Assembly (NCBI GenBank): GCA_023846275.1 | Contig: JAIUJO010000070.1 | Span: 1,562,501 to 1,626,500, forward strand | Reading direction: 5' to 3' | DNA from: Vanilla planifolia | Taxonomy: Eukaryota; Streptophyta; Magnoliopsida; Asparagales; Orchidaceae | DNA: 64,000 bases | Shown: piece after piece, positions 25,738 through 38,325 of the stretch | How the letters are laid out: each line of letters starts with the position of its first letter | Numbering within the stretch: the stretch's first letter is position 1 | Position numbers and translations under genes: made by a program | The notes under the pieces: generated by a model | Database searches by the model: none | Seen by the model: the letters and a program-made list of their open reading frames with translations, nothing else | Told to the model about the DNA's origin: nothing

Positions 25738-28700
25738 AACAAAAATGAGCTAAATTATAGTAATATAATATTATTAAATCATTGTGAAAGCGTTAAAAAA
25801 ATGAGATCAATAACTAAGGGAAGTTCAATTCCAAGATACTAACATGATTGTGTGAACATCCTCGATGAAAAAATAATGATTGATTTAAAATGTTTCATAA
25901 ACCAAGAAACAGTTGACAAAAAAAATATTTAAAAAAGCAGAAATAAAATCTTAATTTAATACAGCTTTTAGAGTTCAGTTCAAGGATATTTTTTCCTCTC
26001 GATCAACCTTGCTTAGAATTAAAGTGATTTACAAAAACAAATATGCATAAATAAAATAAAATTATGATTTTAAGATTAAGTTAATTTATATTTAAGTTGA
26101 AATGTAATAAATTTAAGTGTAATATAACTAAATCAAATCATTTTAAAGATCACATCAAAGGAGATTCAGACCTACATGGTATTAAAACAAAATCAAAACA
26201 AACAATTTGAAAGAATGAGATAAAATTTATTACAAGGTTACAACCTATGATACTAATTAGATTTGTTGTAATATCACAAATTATCATAACATGTATGGAA
26301 AAAATGCACGAAAAAGCATACTAAAACTCTCGAAATATAAGTAATAATTGACATAAAAATAAATACTAAATTTGATAAAGTCCATTGAGTTCAGTTTAAT
26401 GATTGTTATTTTGTCTCAATTAGACATTATTTAGAATTTTAATGAATTACAAAAATAAAAGAACATAAATAATGATAAGTTATAATTTTATTATTTAGTA
26501 ATGCTTATTAATGTTGAAATGAGATAAATTAAAGCAATGTAATATGATGAAATCAAAGTGAAAGTCTTGAAGAAATGAGATTAATTATAAGGGAAAGATT
26601 CATTTCAAAATATTATGGAGATTGATTGCAATATCCTTGACCTTCAATTAAGAGATAATTTGAAATGTTCCAAACATTTTTAGTTGTAAGTGCTCATAGA
26701 GGCAAGTCCAAAGACGTTGTTCTCTCTCGTTCAGACTTATTTGGAATGAATATGATGTATAAATTTAAATAATCATAAATAATAAAAAATTATTATTTTA
26801 ATGATTAAGAAAATTTATATACTGAAGTTAAATAAGGATAAATTGAAATGTAATATAACTAAATCAAACCATTTTAATTGTCACATGAGAAGAGATGGAG
26901 AGTTGCTTTATATAACAATAAAATCAAAGAAGAATATCTTAAAAATGAAATAAATTATATGACAAATTTGTATTCGATGATACTAATGAGATTTTGTGTA
27001 ATATCATCAATTATTAAAAAAATGTACAAGATGAAATGCTACAAAAAGCATATTAAAATGCATAAAAATGAAGTATTTATAGACAAAAAGCTAAGTATTT
27101 TATTAGATAGAGTTTATCGATTCGAGTGTGATGGCTATTACTTTGTCTTGATCTAGCCCTTTTTACAATTACAATGAATTTTTAGAATAAGTAAACATTG
27201 GTACTAATAAATTATTATTTTCAAAAATAGCAAATATCTATGAAAGTTGAATTTGTGTAAATTAGCGCAATGAAGTTTAACTAAATCAAAGTAATTCAAA
27301 TTTTACTTGGGAGAAAAATGAGAGATGCAAAATAATATAGCTTTACTAACTAAAAAAGGTTAGAAAATAAGAAAATTTATATAGAATAATTCATTTAGAA
27401 ACACTAAGAAGATTTAGTGGGACATAACTAATTGTTAAATTACGATTGATCGAAATGCCTTGGAAAGCATGCCAAAACTTTAGAAAATAAAATATTTAAA
27501 AATATTGAAATTAATATGCTATTTGATAGTGCTTACCAAAATGAGACAAATGACAATTTTTTCATCTCAATCAGACCATGTTTGGATTTATTATTAATTA
27601 CAGATAAGAGAGGCATGGATAATAATGTGTTATTCTTTTAATATTAAGCAAATATATTAAAGATGAAATGTGGTAACATTTATTAATATCATTTAACTAA
27701 ATGAAAGGAATGTAAATCACAAATGAGAAGAGATTTATAGTTATATATTATTATAGCTAATTTGAAGTAAAAACATTGAATAAATGAGATAAATTGTATT
27801 AGAAAATTACATTCCAAGAAACTTAGAAGATCAAGTGTGACAACAACAATCTTCAAATCATGCATAAATTTAAATATCTTATAAAGCATAGAAAAGCCAA
27901 AGAAAATAAATTCTTGTAAAAAATATTAAATTTGGTAAAGCTAGGTAATTGGAGTCCAACAACACTTTTTTGTTCTCAAACGACAATCATTTTGATTATT
28001 GAAAATTTCCTAAGTAAATTAGTATAAATGGAAATAAATTATATTTTTTTATTATGAAAATACATATTGAAGCTCCAATGAGATAGAGTTTTATGATGTA
28101 ATAAACAAAAAAAAGATTTGTAAAGTTTATAAGAGAGAAGAATTAGAGATTCAAAGTAATGTAAACAAATCAAAGTGAACATTTAGAAAAGCGGAGGTAA
28201 AATGTACGTAAATGTTGCATTCGAAGATAAATAGAAGATTGAGTGCAAAATTCTTGATCATAAATAAGTTAACAAAAAAATATCATGTAAAGAATACCAA
28301 AACCACAAATTCAAAAATATTTTAAAAATATAAAAAAATTTAATTTAATTTGAAATAGCTATGCAACAGGAGTCTAATGAATTTTGTTTAATCATTACCA
28401 AAAACCTTCTAGAAATGTTACAAATTACCAATTTAAATAAACTTAAATTGTAACAAATTATTATTTTAATAATAAATAAATATATATTAAAGCTGAAACA
28501 AGATAAATTGAAGAATATATAAAATAACAAAATCAAAGCAAGCTAATGCTCACAAGCGACATGATTTATTGTGCCAAAATGTTGTAAAAATATTTGAAGA
28601 AATGAGATAAATTATAGAAGAATGTTGCATTCCAAGATAATAAAGTTATCACGTTTAATGTTCAAGATTATCATATCAAGTACAAATAAAAAAGTCTAGT

Positions 28701-30401
28701 AAAACATACAAAAACCTTACAAAATTAATATCTAATTAGATAGAGCTTGTTAATATCAATCGAACAACATTTGATTTGACTTAATATCACTTTATTTGAA
28801 TTTGCTATATGTCATTAAATTACATAAACCTAAATGTCAATAAATTGTTATTAATATTAAATAAATATGTATTAAAGTTAAAATGAGATAAATTGAAGAT
28901 ATATTACATAAAGAAATCAAAGGAATGCATAAGTGACATGATAAGAGATTTAGAGATTTTTACTAATGAATCCAAATCAAAGAAAAATATTCTAAGAAAT
29001 GAGATAAATTATACGATAAAGTTGAACATCAGGATACTAAATATTTAATTATACAATAAATTATACAATAATGAAATATTAAAAATTTAGAACTAAATAT
29101 TTAATTATATAGAACTCATTATAGGTTGTATAATGATGCTAGTTTGATGTTGATTGAATCTCATCTAAAATTTCAAGCAATTACAAAAGTAAATAACCAT
29201 AAATAACAGTAAGTTATTATTTTTATAATAGATAAATATACATAAAGAAAAAATGGATAAATTGAAGATATATAATATTACCAAACCAAAGTAATGTGGA
29301 GGTCACATGAGAGGAGATTTACAGTTACATAGTATTGTAACAAAATCAATGCAAAAACAATGAAAAAATTAGAAAATGTTTACTAAAATGTTGCTATAAA
29401 AGGTACTAAGGAGATTTAGTGTAAGTTGTGTCTGTAGGTTGCTTTTTAGCACACTAAGGTGATTGAGTTAATATCCTCGAGCATCAAATATGGAGAAATT
29501 AAAAATTTCTAAGCAAGCATTTTAAAACCCCTTCAAAATAAAGTATCTAATAACTAAAGAAAAAATATTTTGTTAGATGAGCTCGTTCAAACAAATCAAA
29601 TGATGTTTTTCAATTGAATAAGACCTTGATGGAATTAGTAGTAAAACAATTTAACTAAGTGTAAGTCATAATTAATTTTTATTAAAAATGTTGTAAATAT
29701 ATAGTGCTGTTGAAATAAGAAAAATTGTAGTAATGTAATATTACTAAACTAAGAAAATATAGAGGCCACATTATTGAATAATAGAGCAACATAATAATAT
29801 AACAAAACAAATAAAAGAAATTTAAATAAATGATATAAATTATATAAAAATTATGTTACAAGATAGTAGAGAGATTGGGTGTAATGCTCCTTATCATTAA
29901 ATTAGGTACAAAAAATATATCTTGTAAAGCTCACCAAAACTTTAAAAAATATAGTATTTAAAAATATGGAAATGAATGTTTATTTTGTAACTACATATTA
30001 CGACAAGTCCATCGATGTTTATTTTGTCTTAACCAAATATTTTTTGCCATTACTACAAAAATTAGATTTAATTAAAACTTAATAATGATAAATTACTTTG
30101 ATATGAACTCAATAAAAATAAAAGTTGGAATGAGATAAATTAATGCAACATAATTAACAAAATAAATGTGATTCAAAGGATGCACGAGAATAGATACAAA
30201 GCCAAATAATAATATAAAGAAATAAAAGAGAAAACTATGAAGAAATAAGATAAATTGTGTGATAAAATTGCATTCAAAAACACAGAAGAGGTTAAGTGTA
30301 ACATACCCAATCAAGAAATGAATCCAAATGCCTTTTAAATAATTTCAAAGCAATAGAAAATAATATTTTTAAATGTATAAAATGAATATTTAATTAGACA
30401 G

Positions 30402-30445
30402 CTGATTGAGATGATTTTATCGAGGTTTTGTTTTATCTCGATCAG
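30402..30445. other. Example of conserved monomer stem-loop
   Basis: Arms CTGATTGAGAT (30402-30412) and ATCTCGATCAG (30435-30445) pair over 11 positions with one mismatch and enclose a 22-bp loop. The consensus monomer has the perfect ten-base pair ATCGAGATGA and TCATCTCGAT in the same place. Many other monomers keep most of it, for example near 10334, 13793, 33240 and, inverted, near 61010. Confidence 0.6.
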
Positions 30446-33400
30446 GTCTTCTTTAGAATAATGGTAAATTACCAATATAGATAATGATAAACAATAAAAT
30501 CTTTTTTTTATGTTTGGAGATCATATTATTAGCTAAAAAGAGATTAATTTAAGCGATATAATGTAAAAAAATAAAGTGATGTAATTGATATATGAGAAAA
30601 TATTTATAGTTACATCATAATATAAAATAATAAAACTAAAAAAATTTGCAAAATGGGATAAATTATATTAGAAATTCACAATCCGATACACTAGAACATG
30701 AAACATCATATAATAAACTACTTAAAAAAGATAATTTTTTAAAAAAAATGAGTTAAATTATACTAAACAATTTTGTTCTAATATAATATTGAGATCAACT
30801 GTAACATCCTCAAAAAGAAATTAGGTACTAATAAAAATGTGTCATAAAACATACAAATATCTTAAAAAAATATAACATTAAAAAATTTAAAAATGAATTT
30901 CTATTTTCATTGTGCTGTATACTATGACTCCAATGATGTTTATTTCATCGTCATAAGATCTTATTTTGATTTTTTTCAAATTAGTGTTGTAAATAAGAAA
31001 AAGTTATAGAATTAAATAAGTAAATATGTTTTAAAACTAAAATAAGATAAATTGAAGTAATGTAATATGACAAAATCTAAATTACAAAAAATTGACAATA
31101 AAATAGACTAGAATTACATAGTAATATAACAAAATAAAGAAATAGAATTTGGAGAATTACAAAAAGTTATTTTGAAAAGTTGAAAGCTAAGATACTAAGG
31201 AGATTAAGTATGAAATTCTTAATCCCCAAGTAATGTACAAATCTAGTTGTCTCATAAAGTAGGTAATCAACCTAAAAAATAAAAATATTTAAAAATTAAA
31301 AAAATAACATGTAATTGGTTAAGTTCATTGAGTTGTGTCTAATGATATTTTTTTGTCTCTATTGAACCTCCATTAGAATTGTATTAAATTGTAAAAGTAA
31401 ATAAACTTAAATAAGAATAAATTATTTTTTTAATATTATTCAAATAAATATTTTAAAAAGTATTTAATTTAAAATAAGTTTTATTATCAAATGAAAGTGA
31501 TATATATGTCACTTGATGGAAGATCTATAGTTAAATAATGGAAGAACTAAATCAAAGCAAAACATTACAAGAAATGAGAAAGGTTATGGTGAAAAGTTGC
31601 ACTCCTAGATATTGAGATGGGGTGTAGCATCCTCGATTATCGATAAGACTCCAATAAAATTGCTTTATATTATAGCAAAATTAAATTAGCTTAAATGATA
31701 ATGCTTTAATATTTTAATTTTAAATAAATATATATTAAATAAGAATGAGATAAATTGAAGCAATATGAAATGACCAAATAAAAGTGTTGTAAATGTCACA
31801 TGAGAAGAGATTTTGAGTTACATATTAATACATCCAAATCAAATAAAAATATTTAATGACAACAAAAATTTGGAATTAATAAGATAAATTGAAATGGAAA
31901 GTTATAGTCCAAGATGATAAAGAAGTTTATATAACATCCTTGATCATTAAATCTAGTAAGAATCAAAATCTTTCAAGAATAATAATAAAATCCTACAAAA
32001 TAAAATATTTGAAATATAGAAAAATAATATTTATTAAAATTGAACTAATCGAGATGTGTATAATGATGTTTTATTTATGAAGATGAAATCTCACTTGGAT
32101 TTTCTATGAATTATCGAAGTAAATATGTTCAAATAGTAATAAATTATTATTTTAATATTATGTGATATATCTTAAAACTAGAATAAGATAAACTTTAGTA
32201 ATATTATTTAACATAATCAAAGTGATCTAAAGGTTGCATGAGAGGAGAATTAGACTTTCATAGTAATATAACCTAATGAACTCAAAAAATGTGAAGAAGT
32301 GAGAAACATTATATAAAAAAGCTCCCTTTCATGTTACTATGAAGATTGAGTGTATCTTCCATAGTCATGAACTCATCTAGAAATCAAAATGCCTCATAAA
32401 GCACGACGAAATACTTGGATATAAAATATTTAAAATATGAAAATAAATATATATTTGGATAAAGTTAGTAGAGACGTGTTTAGTGAAATTTGTTTGTCCT
32501 CAGTCAAAACCCATTTTGACTTAGTCTAAACTATCAAAGTAAATAATCATAAATTATTATAAATTACTTTTTAATTTTATGTCAAAATATTTTGAAGCTA
32601 AAATTATATAACTCAAAGAAAAGTTTACTTGAGTCATGGATTAAACTTTCATGATAACATGATCTAATTAGAAAGAAAAAAATTAAAAAAAGAGATAAAT
32701 TATGGAGGAACGAGTTATTCCAAGATATATAAAAGTAGAAAATGTCTCATCATGCATTCCAAAGCGGTTTGAAAATAAAAGATGTAATAACATAAAAAAT
32801 TATTATTTAATTTTGTCGAGCTTATTCAAATGAGTATAATGAAGTTTTTTTATCTCCATTAAGCATTGTTGGAACTATTGAAAATAAAAAATTGAATGTG
32901 CAATAATAATAATAAAGTATTATTTTTAAACTTTTGTAAATATATAATAAATGTAAAATATGACTAATTAAAGTAATGTAATATAACTAAATAAAAATGA
33001 TGCAGAGGTCACATGATAAGGGAATCAGAGTGTCATAATTATATAACAAAATAAATATAAATGGTTTGAATAAATGATATAAATTGTATTGAAAGATTGT
33101 GTTACAAGATAATAAAGAAGATCAAGCATTACTTCCTCTACTATGCAATCAAGTAGAAATAAAAATATCATGTAAATCTTGCGAAGACTTTAGAAACAAA
33201 ATAATAACAAATAAAGAAATGAATATTTTATTAGCAAGAACTTATAGAGATGAGTCCATTTATGTTTGTTTTATCTCGACAAGCCTTGTTTGAAGTTAGT
33301 ATGAGTTACTAAAATAATTAAAATTTAATTGTAGAAAATTATTTTTTAAATAAAATGTCAATATAAATTAAAGATAAAATAAGGTAAATTGTAGTAATAT

Positions 33401-33990
33401 GACTAATGAAATAAAATTGAAGTAAAGGACATACTAACTAAAAAGAGTAAACAAATAATATAACCCAATCAAAGAAAAGAAATTTAAAGAAATGGGATTT
33501 ATTATATAGAAAAGTTGCATTCAAAGATGCTAAGAAGATTGAGTGTAACATCTTCGATCATCTAATTAAATACAAATCAAAATGTCTCCTTATTTAATTT
33601 TAAAACACTAGGAAAAAATTTCTATAAAACAAAAAATTAATATTTCATTTGGTAGAGCTCAATAAAGAAATTTTTTTGAACTTTATTTTGTCTCTAGCAA
33701 ACATCCTTTGGAATAACTATGAATTAAAAAAAAGATATTATTAAATAACATAGAATTATTATTTAAATTTTTTAAAAAAATATTTTAAAGTTAAAAAAAC
33801 ATAAATTAAAGTAATGATATATAAATAACTCAAAGTGACACAAATGTTACAAAAGAGTTGATTTAGAGTTACATTATAATTTAACGAAATCAAACCAAAA
33901 CATTTGAAAAAATAAGAAAAATTGTAGTGAAAGGTAGTACTCTAACGCACTAATAAGATTTAGTGTAACAATGTTAATCATTAAATGAAG

Positions 33991-34975
33991 TACAAATAAA
34001 AATTAAAACTTTTGTTAAAATCTTACGCTTATTATATGTTGCTAATTCCATCACTTAATCTTTATTTTATTTTTTTGCCTTCAAAAAATTATTTGCCTTT
34101 TTTTATTTCTCTAATTCTTTTTCAAATTCTTTTTTTCTCACTTTTCTTGTATTTATGATTGATCCATATTCTTTGTTCATTTCTATTAATCAATTTTTTT
34201 TCAGGAATAGTATAAATTTTTTCTAAATACTCTTTCTTTTGTTTTGTTAGCTATTAGTAAACTTTATTAACTGATATGATTGATTAAGAGCATTATCTTA
34301 ATAATTTTGAAAAGTATGATAACGTTCAATTGCTTTATTACTTTTGAATCAAATTTCAAGTTAATGATTACTACTTAACCTTCTAATCATATCAATTATT
34401 ATTACAAAAACAACTTTATTATATAAGAGGAATTATATCATATAATTAATTTTATAAATAATCAAAGTAACAAGAATAGTTATATGAATTTTTTTTGTAA
34501 TTATAATTAGAATTGTTTTCTTTATAACTAATTGTTATAGTTATAAAAAAGAATTATTATAATTACCATCAATAATTATAATAAGCAAATTTCTTAATAA
34601 TTTTTAAGAAATATTTTAGTAAAAAGTATTTATTATTCTTACACTTAAATTTTTGTCAACAATTATTTATTGTTCTTCATTTTCATTATCAGAGTAAAGT
34701 ATTTTGTTATATAGATAACTTGTAAGCACCTAAGATCCAAAAGCAAACACTAAGTCTACCTATTTGTTATTACAGTAAATACTACAATATTAATTAATAA
34801 TAATAAAATAAATTAGAGTATTTATTATAAAGTAACAAAAAAATATTTAATGTTTTTATTTTAAGTATAATGCATTAAAATTCTTAAAGGAAATTTTAAA
34901 AGAAAATAACAAATTTTATAACAATAAATACAGTTTTTGGTCAGAGCTAAAAATTTTATTTCGTAATTAATATTG
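33991..34975. repeat. AT-rich low-complexity segment, T-rich at left
   Basis: The satellite stops near 33,990. From about 34,020 to 34,230 the + strand is T- and C-rich (TTTTTTTGCCTTC, CTCACTTTTCTTG). From there to 34,975 it is A/T-rich with many short overlapping words such as AATAATTATT and TAATTATAA. I see no gene and no satellite monomer. Confidence 0.75.
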
Positions 34976-36257
34976 GTTCATAATTTTCTTATTACTTATC
35001 CATCATCTCTCTTTTGTGTGGCTCTCATTGTTAACGAGTTCATGTCTTTTTATCTATTTCTTACTCCCTTGTACTGTATGTTATATGATGTCTTTTTACA
35101 TCTTTTTATATGTCTGCCTATCTAATTTTTGTCCTCCACCATATTAAACTAATTCATTACTTTTGACTCCCTTCACTCTATGGTTGTTCACTCTCTCTAA
35201 CCTTGCAATCTCTTGCTCTCACTCTTCTAAACATTCCCTTTATTCACTTAATTTTTATTACTCTAATATATCTGATTTATTCTACATCACTATTTTCTTA
35301 CTCTTATAGTCTCTTAATAACATTTAGCCCTTTCTTATAATGTCTTGCACAACATCTCACATTATCTTTTCTTTTGATTGTTTCTATATTTTTATGACAA
35401 TTTCTCTCACTTATTAGTCTCTTCTATCAATGTCCCCATCTCTCATAGTTGCCTCTTATGATAATTTTGCCACTTTGTTTAACTCTCTATAGTAGTCTCT
35501 TTATTTATACTTTTCCCTTCTCTACAATAATCAAACTTTTTTGCACTACCTTTTCATTTTTCTATATTTCCCTCTTCCTTTATCTCTCATCTTCATCAAC
35601 TTATCTTCTCTCTCCTCATTCCTAATCTATATCACTCTAATGTTTTCTTTCCATTATCCCTTTGTGTTGCTTTGGTGTACTTTTAGCATTTCATCATTTA
35701 TTTTTGCATCTCCATGCTTTCTCTATAGTAATGAATCCCTATCATGCTTTATGTCTCTATCTCTTCTACTCAATCTCTGTATCACTCTTTTTATTACTCT
35801 CCCCTCTCTCTCCAACTTTCAATCCCTTAAATCTCCTTTTCTACTTCTTCTCCATCATTTATAAAGCTCTCATTCATTTCTTCCCTCTCTTTGCTATCTA
35901 ATTTGCTCTTTTATCTCTCCTTTTCTTCTTTTCCTAATTTTATTATCCCTTCCATTTAATGCTCTCTCTTTATCATTAACTTGACTCCTTTTCCCCTTTA
36001 CCACTTCCACTCGTTCATGCTCCATTTCTCTAAACATATATCTAAATCTTTTAGACCATTTAATGCTTCTTCTCTCTCTGTCTCTTTTATCTATATTTTT
36101 ATAAGTTATTCCAATGCTCCCTTTAACTTTTCTCTCACTCTTAATCTCCTTGTCATCTCCTTATTATCTTCATGCTATAACTATTCCATTTGTAACCCTT
36201 TTGTTCCTCATCTTTGCTTGACTTCACACTTTCTCTCTCTTATTCATTTCCCTAACC
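34976..36257 (+). repeat. Pyrimidine-rich (CT) low-complexity block 1
   Basis: The + strand is dominated by T and C in words like TCTCTC, TTTCTCTC, CATTTCCC and TCTTATC, with few G and scattered A. The bias keeps to one strand. Because stop codons all contain a purine, long Leu/Phe/Ser-rich frames appear by chance (35541-35864, 35662-35901, 35981-36295); they look like membrane proteins but are composition artefacts. No clean repeat unit was found by eye. Confidence 0.85.
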
Positions 36258-37290
36258 ACAAAATCTATCCTACCTACTTCATTTCCCATAACTGAACTAT
36301 TTGTCAGTCTTTGCCCCTTGATGTTTTCTCATCTCTAACTTAGTCTCCATCTATTTCTTATCTCGATCTTATCTTCCTTTCTTTTCTCCCTATAAGACTA
36401 TAACTCTTAGTCTCTTCATTCTTTCCTTGTCTTTCATATTTTAGTTTCTTTGTATCACACTAATTCTTCTCCTACTCCATTGATTCCCTTTTAAGTTTCT
36501 CTTCCATCATTACCTCCCCACCTTAATGTCTTTTTTCTCTTTCTATTGATGCTCTATATCTTACTCTTTCCTTTTTTTCACTTTTTAGGTGAGTATATCT
36601 TTCATCATCTATTATCTCTGTTAATGTCCTTCTCCTAATTATGACATTCTTTTATATCTATTTTTCTATCTCATTCCTTCTATTCTTGGTAATCTTGTCT
36701 GATTCCATCTTTATCATTCCCTTATCTTTCCTTCAATTATTCCTTCTATTGCATCATTGTGTTGTCTCTCTATTTCACCTTATTTTTCACATTTGCTCTC
36801 CTTTCTCTTATAGTTATCTATTTTTCACTTTCTCTATTACTCTACAACTTTCTCACAAATTCTTTTCTAGTTAACTTCTGTGTGCTCGTCATCTTTTGCT
36901 AGTAAGATAAAACAATTACAGATTATTTCAAACATTATATAATCATTTTATTTAACTTAATACATAGTTTTATTACAATGAAAAAATACATCCTACTAAA
37001 TAAAATAAAATATTATGTGAAAAATATTAATTTTGTAATGGACTAATTATAAATGAAAATAAAAAATTTATTATGTAGATATTTTATAAATTTTTCGAAA
37101 TAATTGGTGCAATTTAATTATTATAAAAATTTCTTAATACTAAATTTTATGTAATATTTGTATTAATTTTTTAGTTTATTTATATTATTGTTATAATAAT
37201 AATAGTAGTAAATATTATATCAAATTATAAATTATGATAAGGAAGATAAAAAATTAATATTTTTCAAAATAATTAAAATGTTCGTATAAC
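36258..37290 (+). repeat. Composite CT+AT tandem unit, copy 1
   Basis: Left two thirds (to about 36,895) are pyrimidine-rich and the right third is AT-rich. It aligns along its whole length with copy 2. Shared landmarks, copy 1 then copy 2: CATTTCCCATAACTGAACTA at 36279 and the related CATTTCCCATCACTGAACTA near 37312; TTTGTATCACACTAA near 36448 and near 37486; ATCTTTATCATTCCC near 36708 and near 37739; TTATGTGAAAAATATTAA near 37013 and 38043; TTATATTATTGTTATAATAA near 37180 and 38215. The shift is about 1,031-1,038 bp. Confidence 0.85.
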
Positions 37291-38325
37291 ATAAAATCTA
37301 TTCTTTCTGCTTCATTTCCCATCACTGAACTATTTCTCGATCTTTGCCTCTCCAATTTTTTCTCATCTCTAACTTGGTCACCATCTATCTGTTCTCTCTA
37401 TCTCAACTTCTGGTCTTTTCTCTCTATAAGACTAACATTCGTACTCTCTTCCTCCTTTCTTTGTCTTTCACAGTCTCTTAGCTTCTTTGTATCACACTAA
37501 CTCTCCAACTCCATTCATTCAATTCTCACTCTTTCTTTCATCATTGCCTCCTTATCTCAAAGTCTTCTTCCACTTTCTATGGATGCTCTCTGTCTACTTA
37601 TTCCATTTTTTTTCTTTATTTAGAAGAGTATATCTTTCACCATCAATTATGTCTCTTATTGTCCTTCTCTTAATTTTGTCTTTAATTTATATCACTTTTT
37701 TCTCTCATTCCTTTTGTTCTAGTAATCTTGTTTGAATCCATCTTTATCATTCCCTTCTCTTTGTTTCAACTATTCCCTCCATTGTGTCATTGTGTTGTTT
37801 CTCTATTAATCTTTATATCTCACATTTTCTCTCCTTTCTCTTACACTTCTTTGTTTTCCCTTTCTTTTTTCCTTTACCACATAAAAGTTATTTTCTAATT
37901 ACTTTCCTAATGCTCATCATCTAATGTTAGTAAGAAAAAAAATTAAAGTAAATTATTTCAAATATTAAATAATAATTATCTTTGATGTCATACATATATT
38001 TTGTTAAGATGAAAAAAGAGAACCTACGAAATAAATTAAATATTATGTGAAAAATATTAAATTTGAAATGGACTAAATTTTTAGATCAACAAAAAATAGT
38101 AATCATTATGTAAATAGTTAATAAATATTGAAAAATAATTAATGTAATTTATCTATTATAAAAATTTATTAATAGTAAATTTTCATAACATTTGAATATA
38201 TTTTTTAATTTATTTATATTATTGTTATAATAATAATAATAGTTATTAATTAAAATTTCAAAATATTATAATAAAGACAAAAATTAATAAATTTCAAAAT
38301 AATTTAAAATGTTCATATAATTATA
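37291..38325 (+). repeat. Composite CT+AT tandem unit, copy 2
   Basis: Second head-to-tail copy of the unit to its left, ending near 38,325 just after AAAATGTTCATATAATTATA, the counterpart of AAAATGTTCGTATAACATAA at the end of copy 1. Both the CT part and the AT part were duplicated together, so the alternation of the two compositions is a property of the repeat unit. Open frames at 36641-36874 (copy 1) and 37487-37735 (copy 2) lie in the CT part and are not genes. No third full copy was seen. Confidence 0.85.

Larger units (their letters stand above)
23847..33990 (+). repeat. Satellite array 2, forward
   Basis: About 24 diverged monomers of the same satellite. Anchor positions include 24165, 24520, 24926, 25608, 25972, 26380, 26690, 27110, 27530, 27939, 28358, 28744, 29112, 29581, 29992, 30400, 30913, 31321, 32044, 32463, 32818, 33240 and 33656. 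Most spacings are 355-420 bp; 26380-26690 is short (about 310) and 30400-30913 is long (about 513). I could not see the seven-monomer order of array 1 here. The open frames at 25005-25205, 26878-27156, 27689-27889, 28345-28536, 30093-30314, 31889-32080 and 33099-33293 fall at different phases of the monomer, have no family resemblance and are rejected as genes. Confidence 0.9.

Noticed and set aside
26878-27156. 92-codon frame in array 2
   Set aside because: It lies across satellite monomer blocks (GTCACATGAGAAGAGATG and following) and the frame is not kept in other monomers.
35541-37735. Leu/Phe/Ser-rich frames resembling multi-pass membrane proteins
   Set aside because: They come from pyrimidine-rich DNA, where codons are mostly TTT, CTT, TCT and stops are rare. 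No start context or family similarity.
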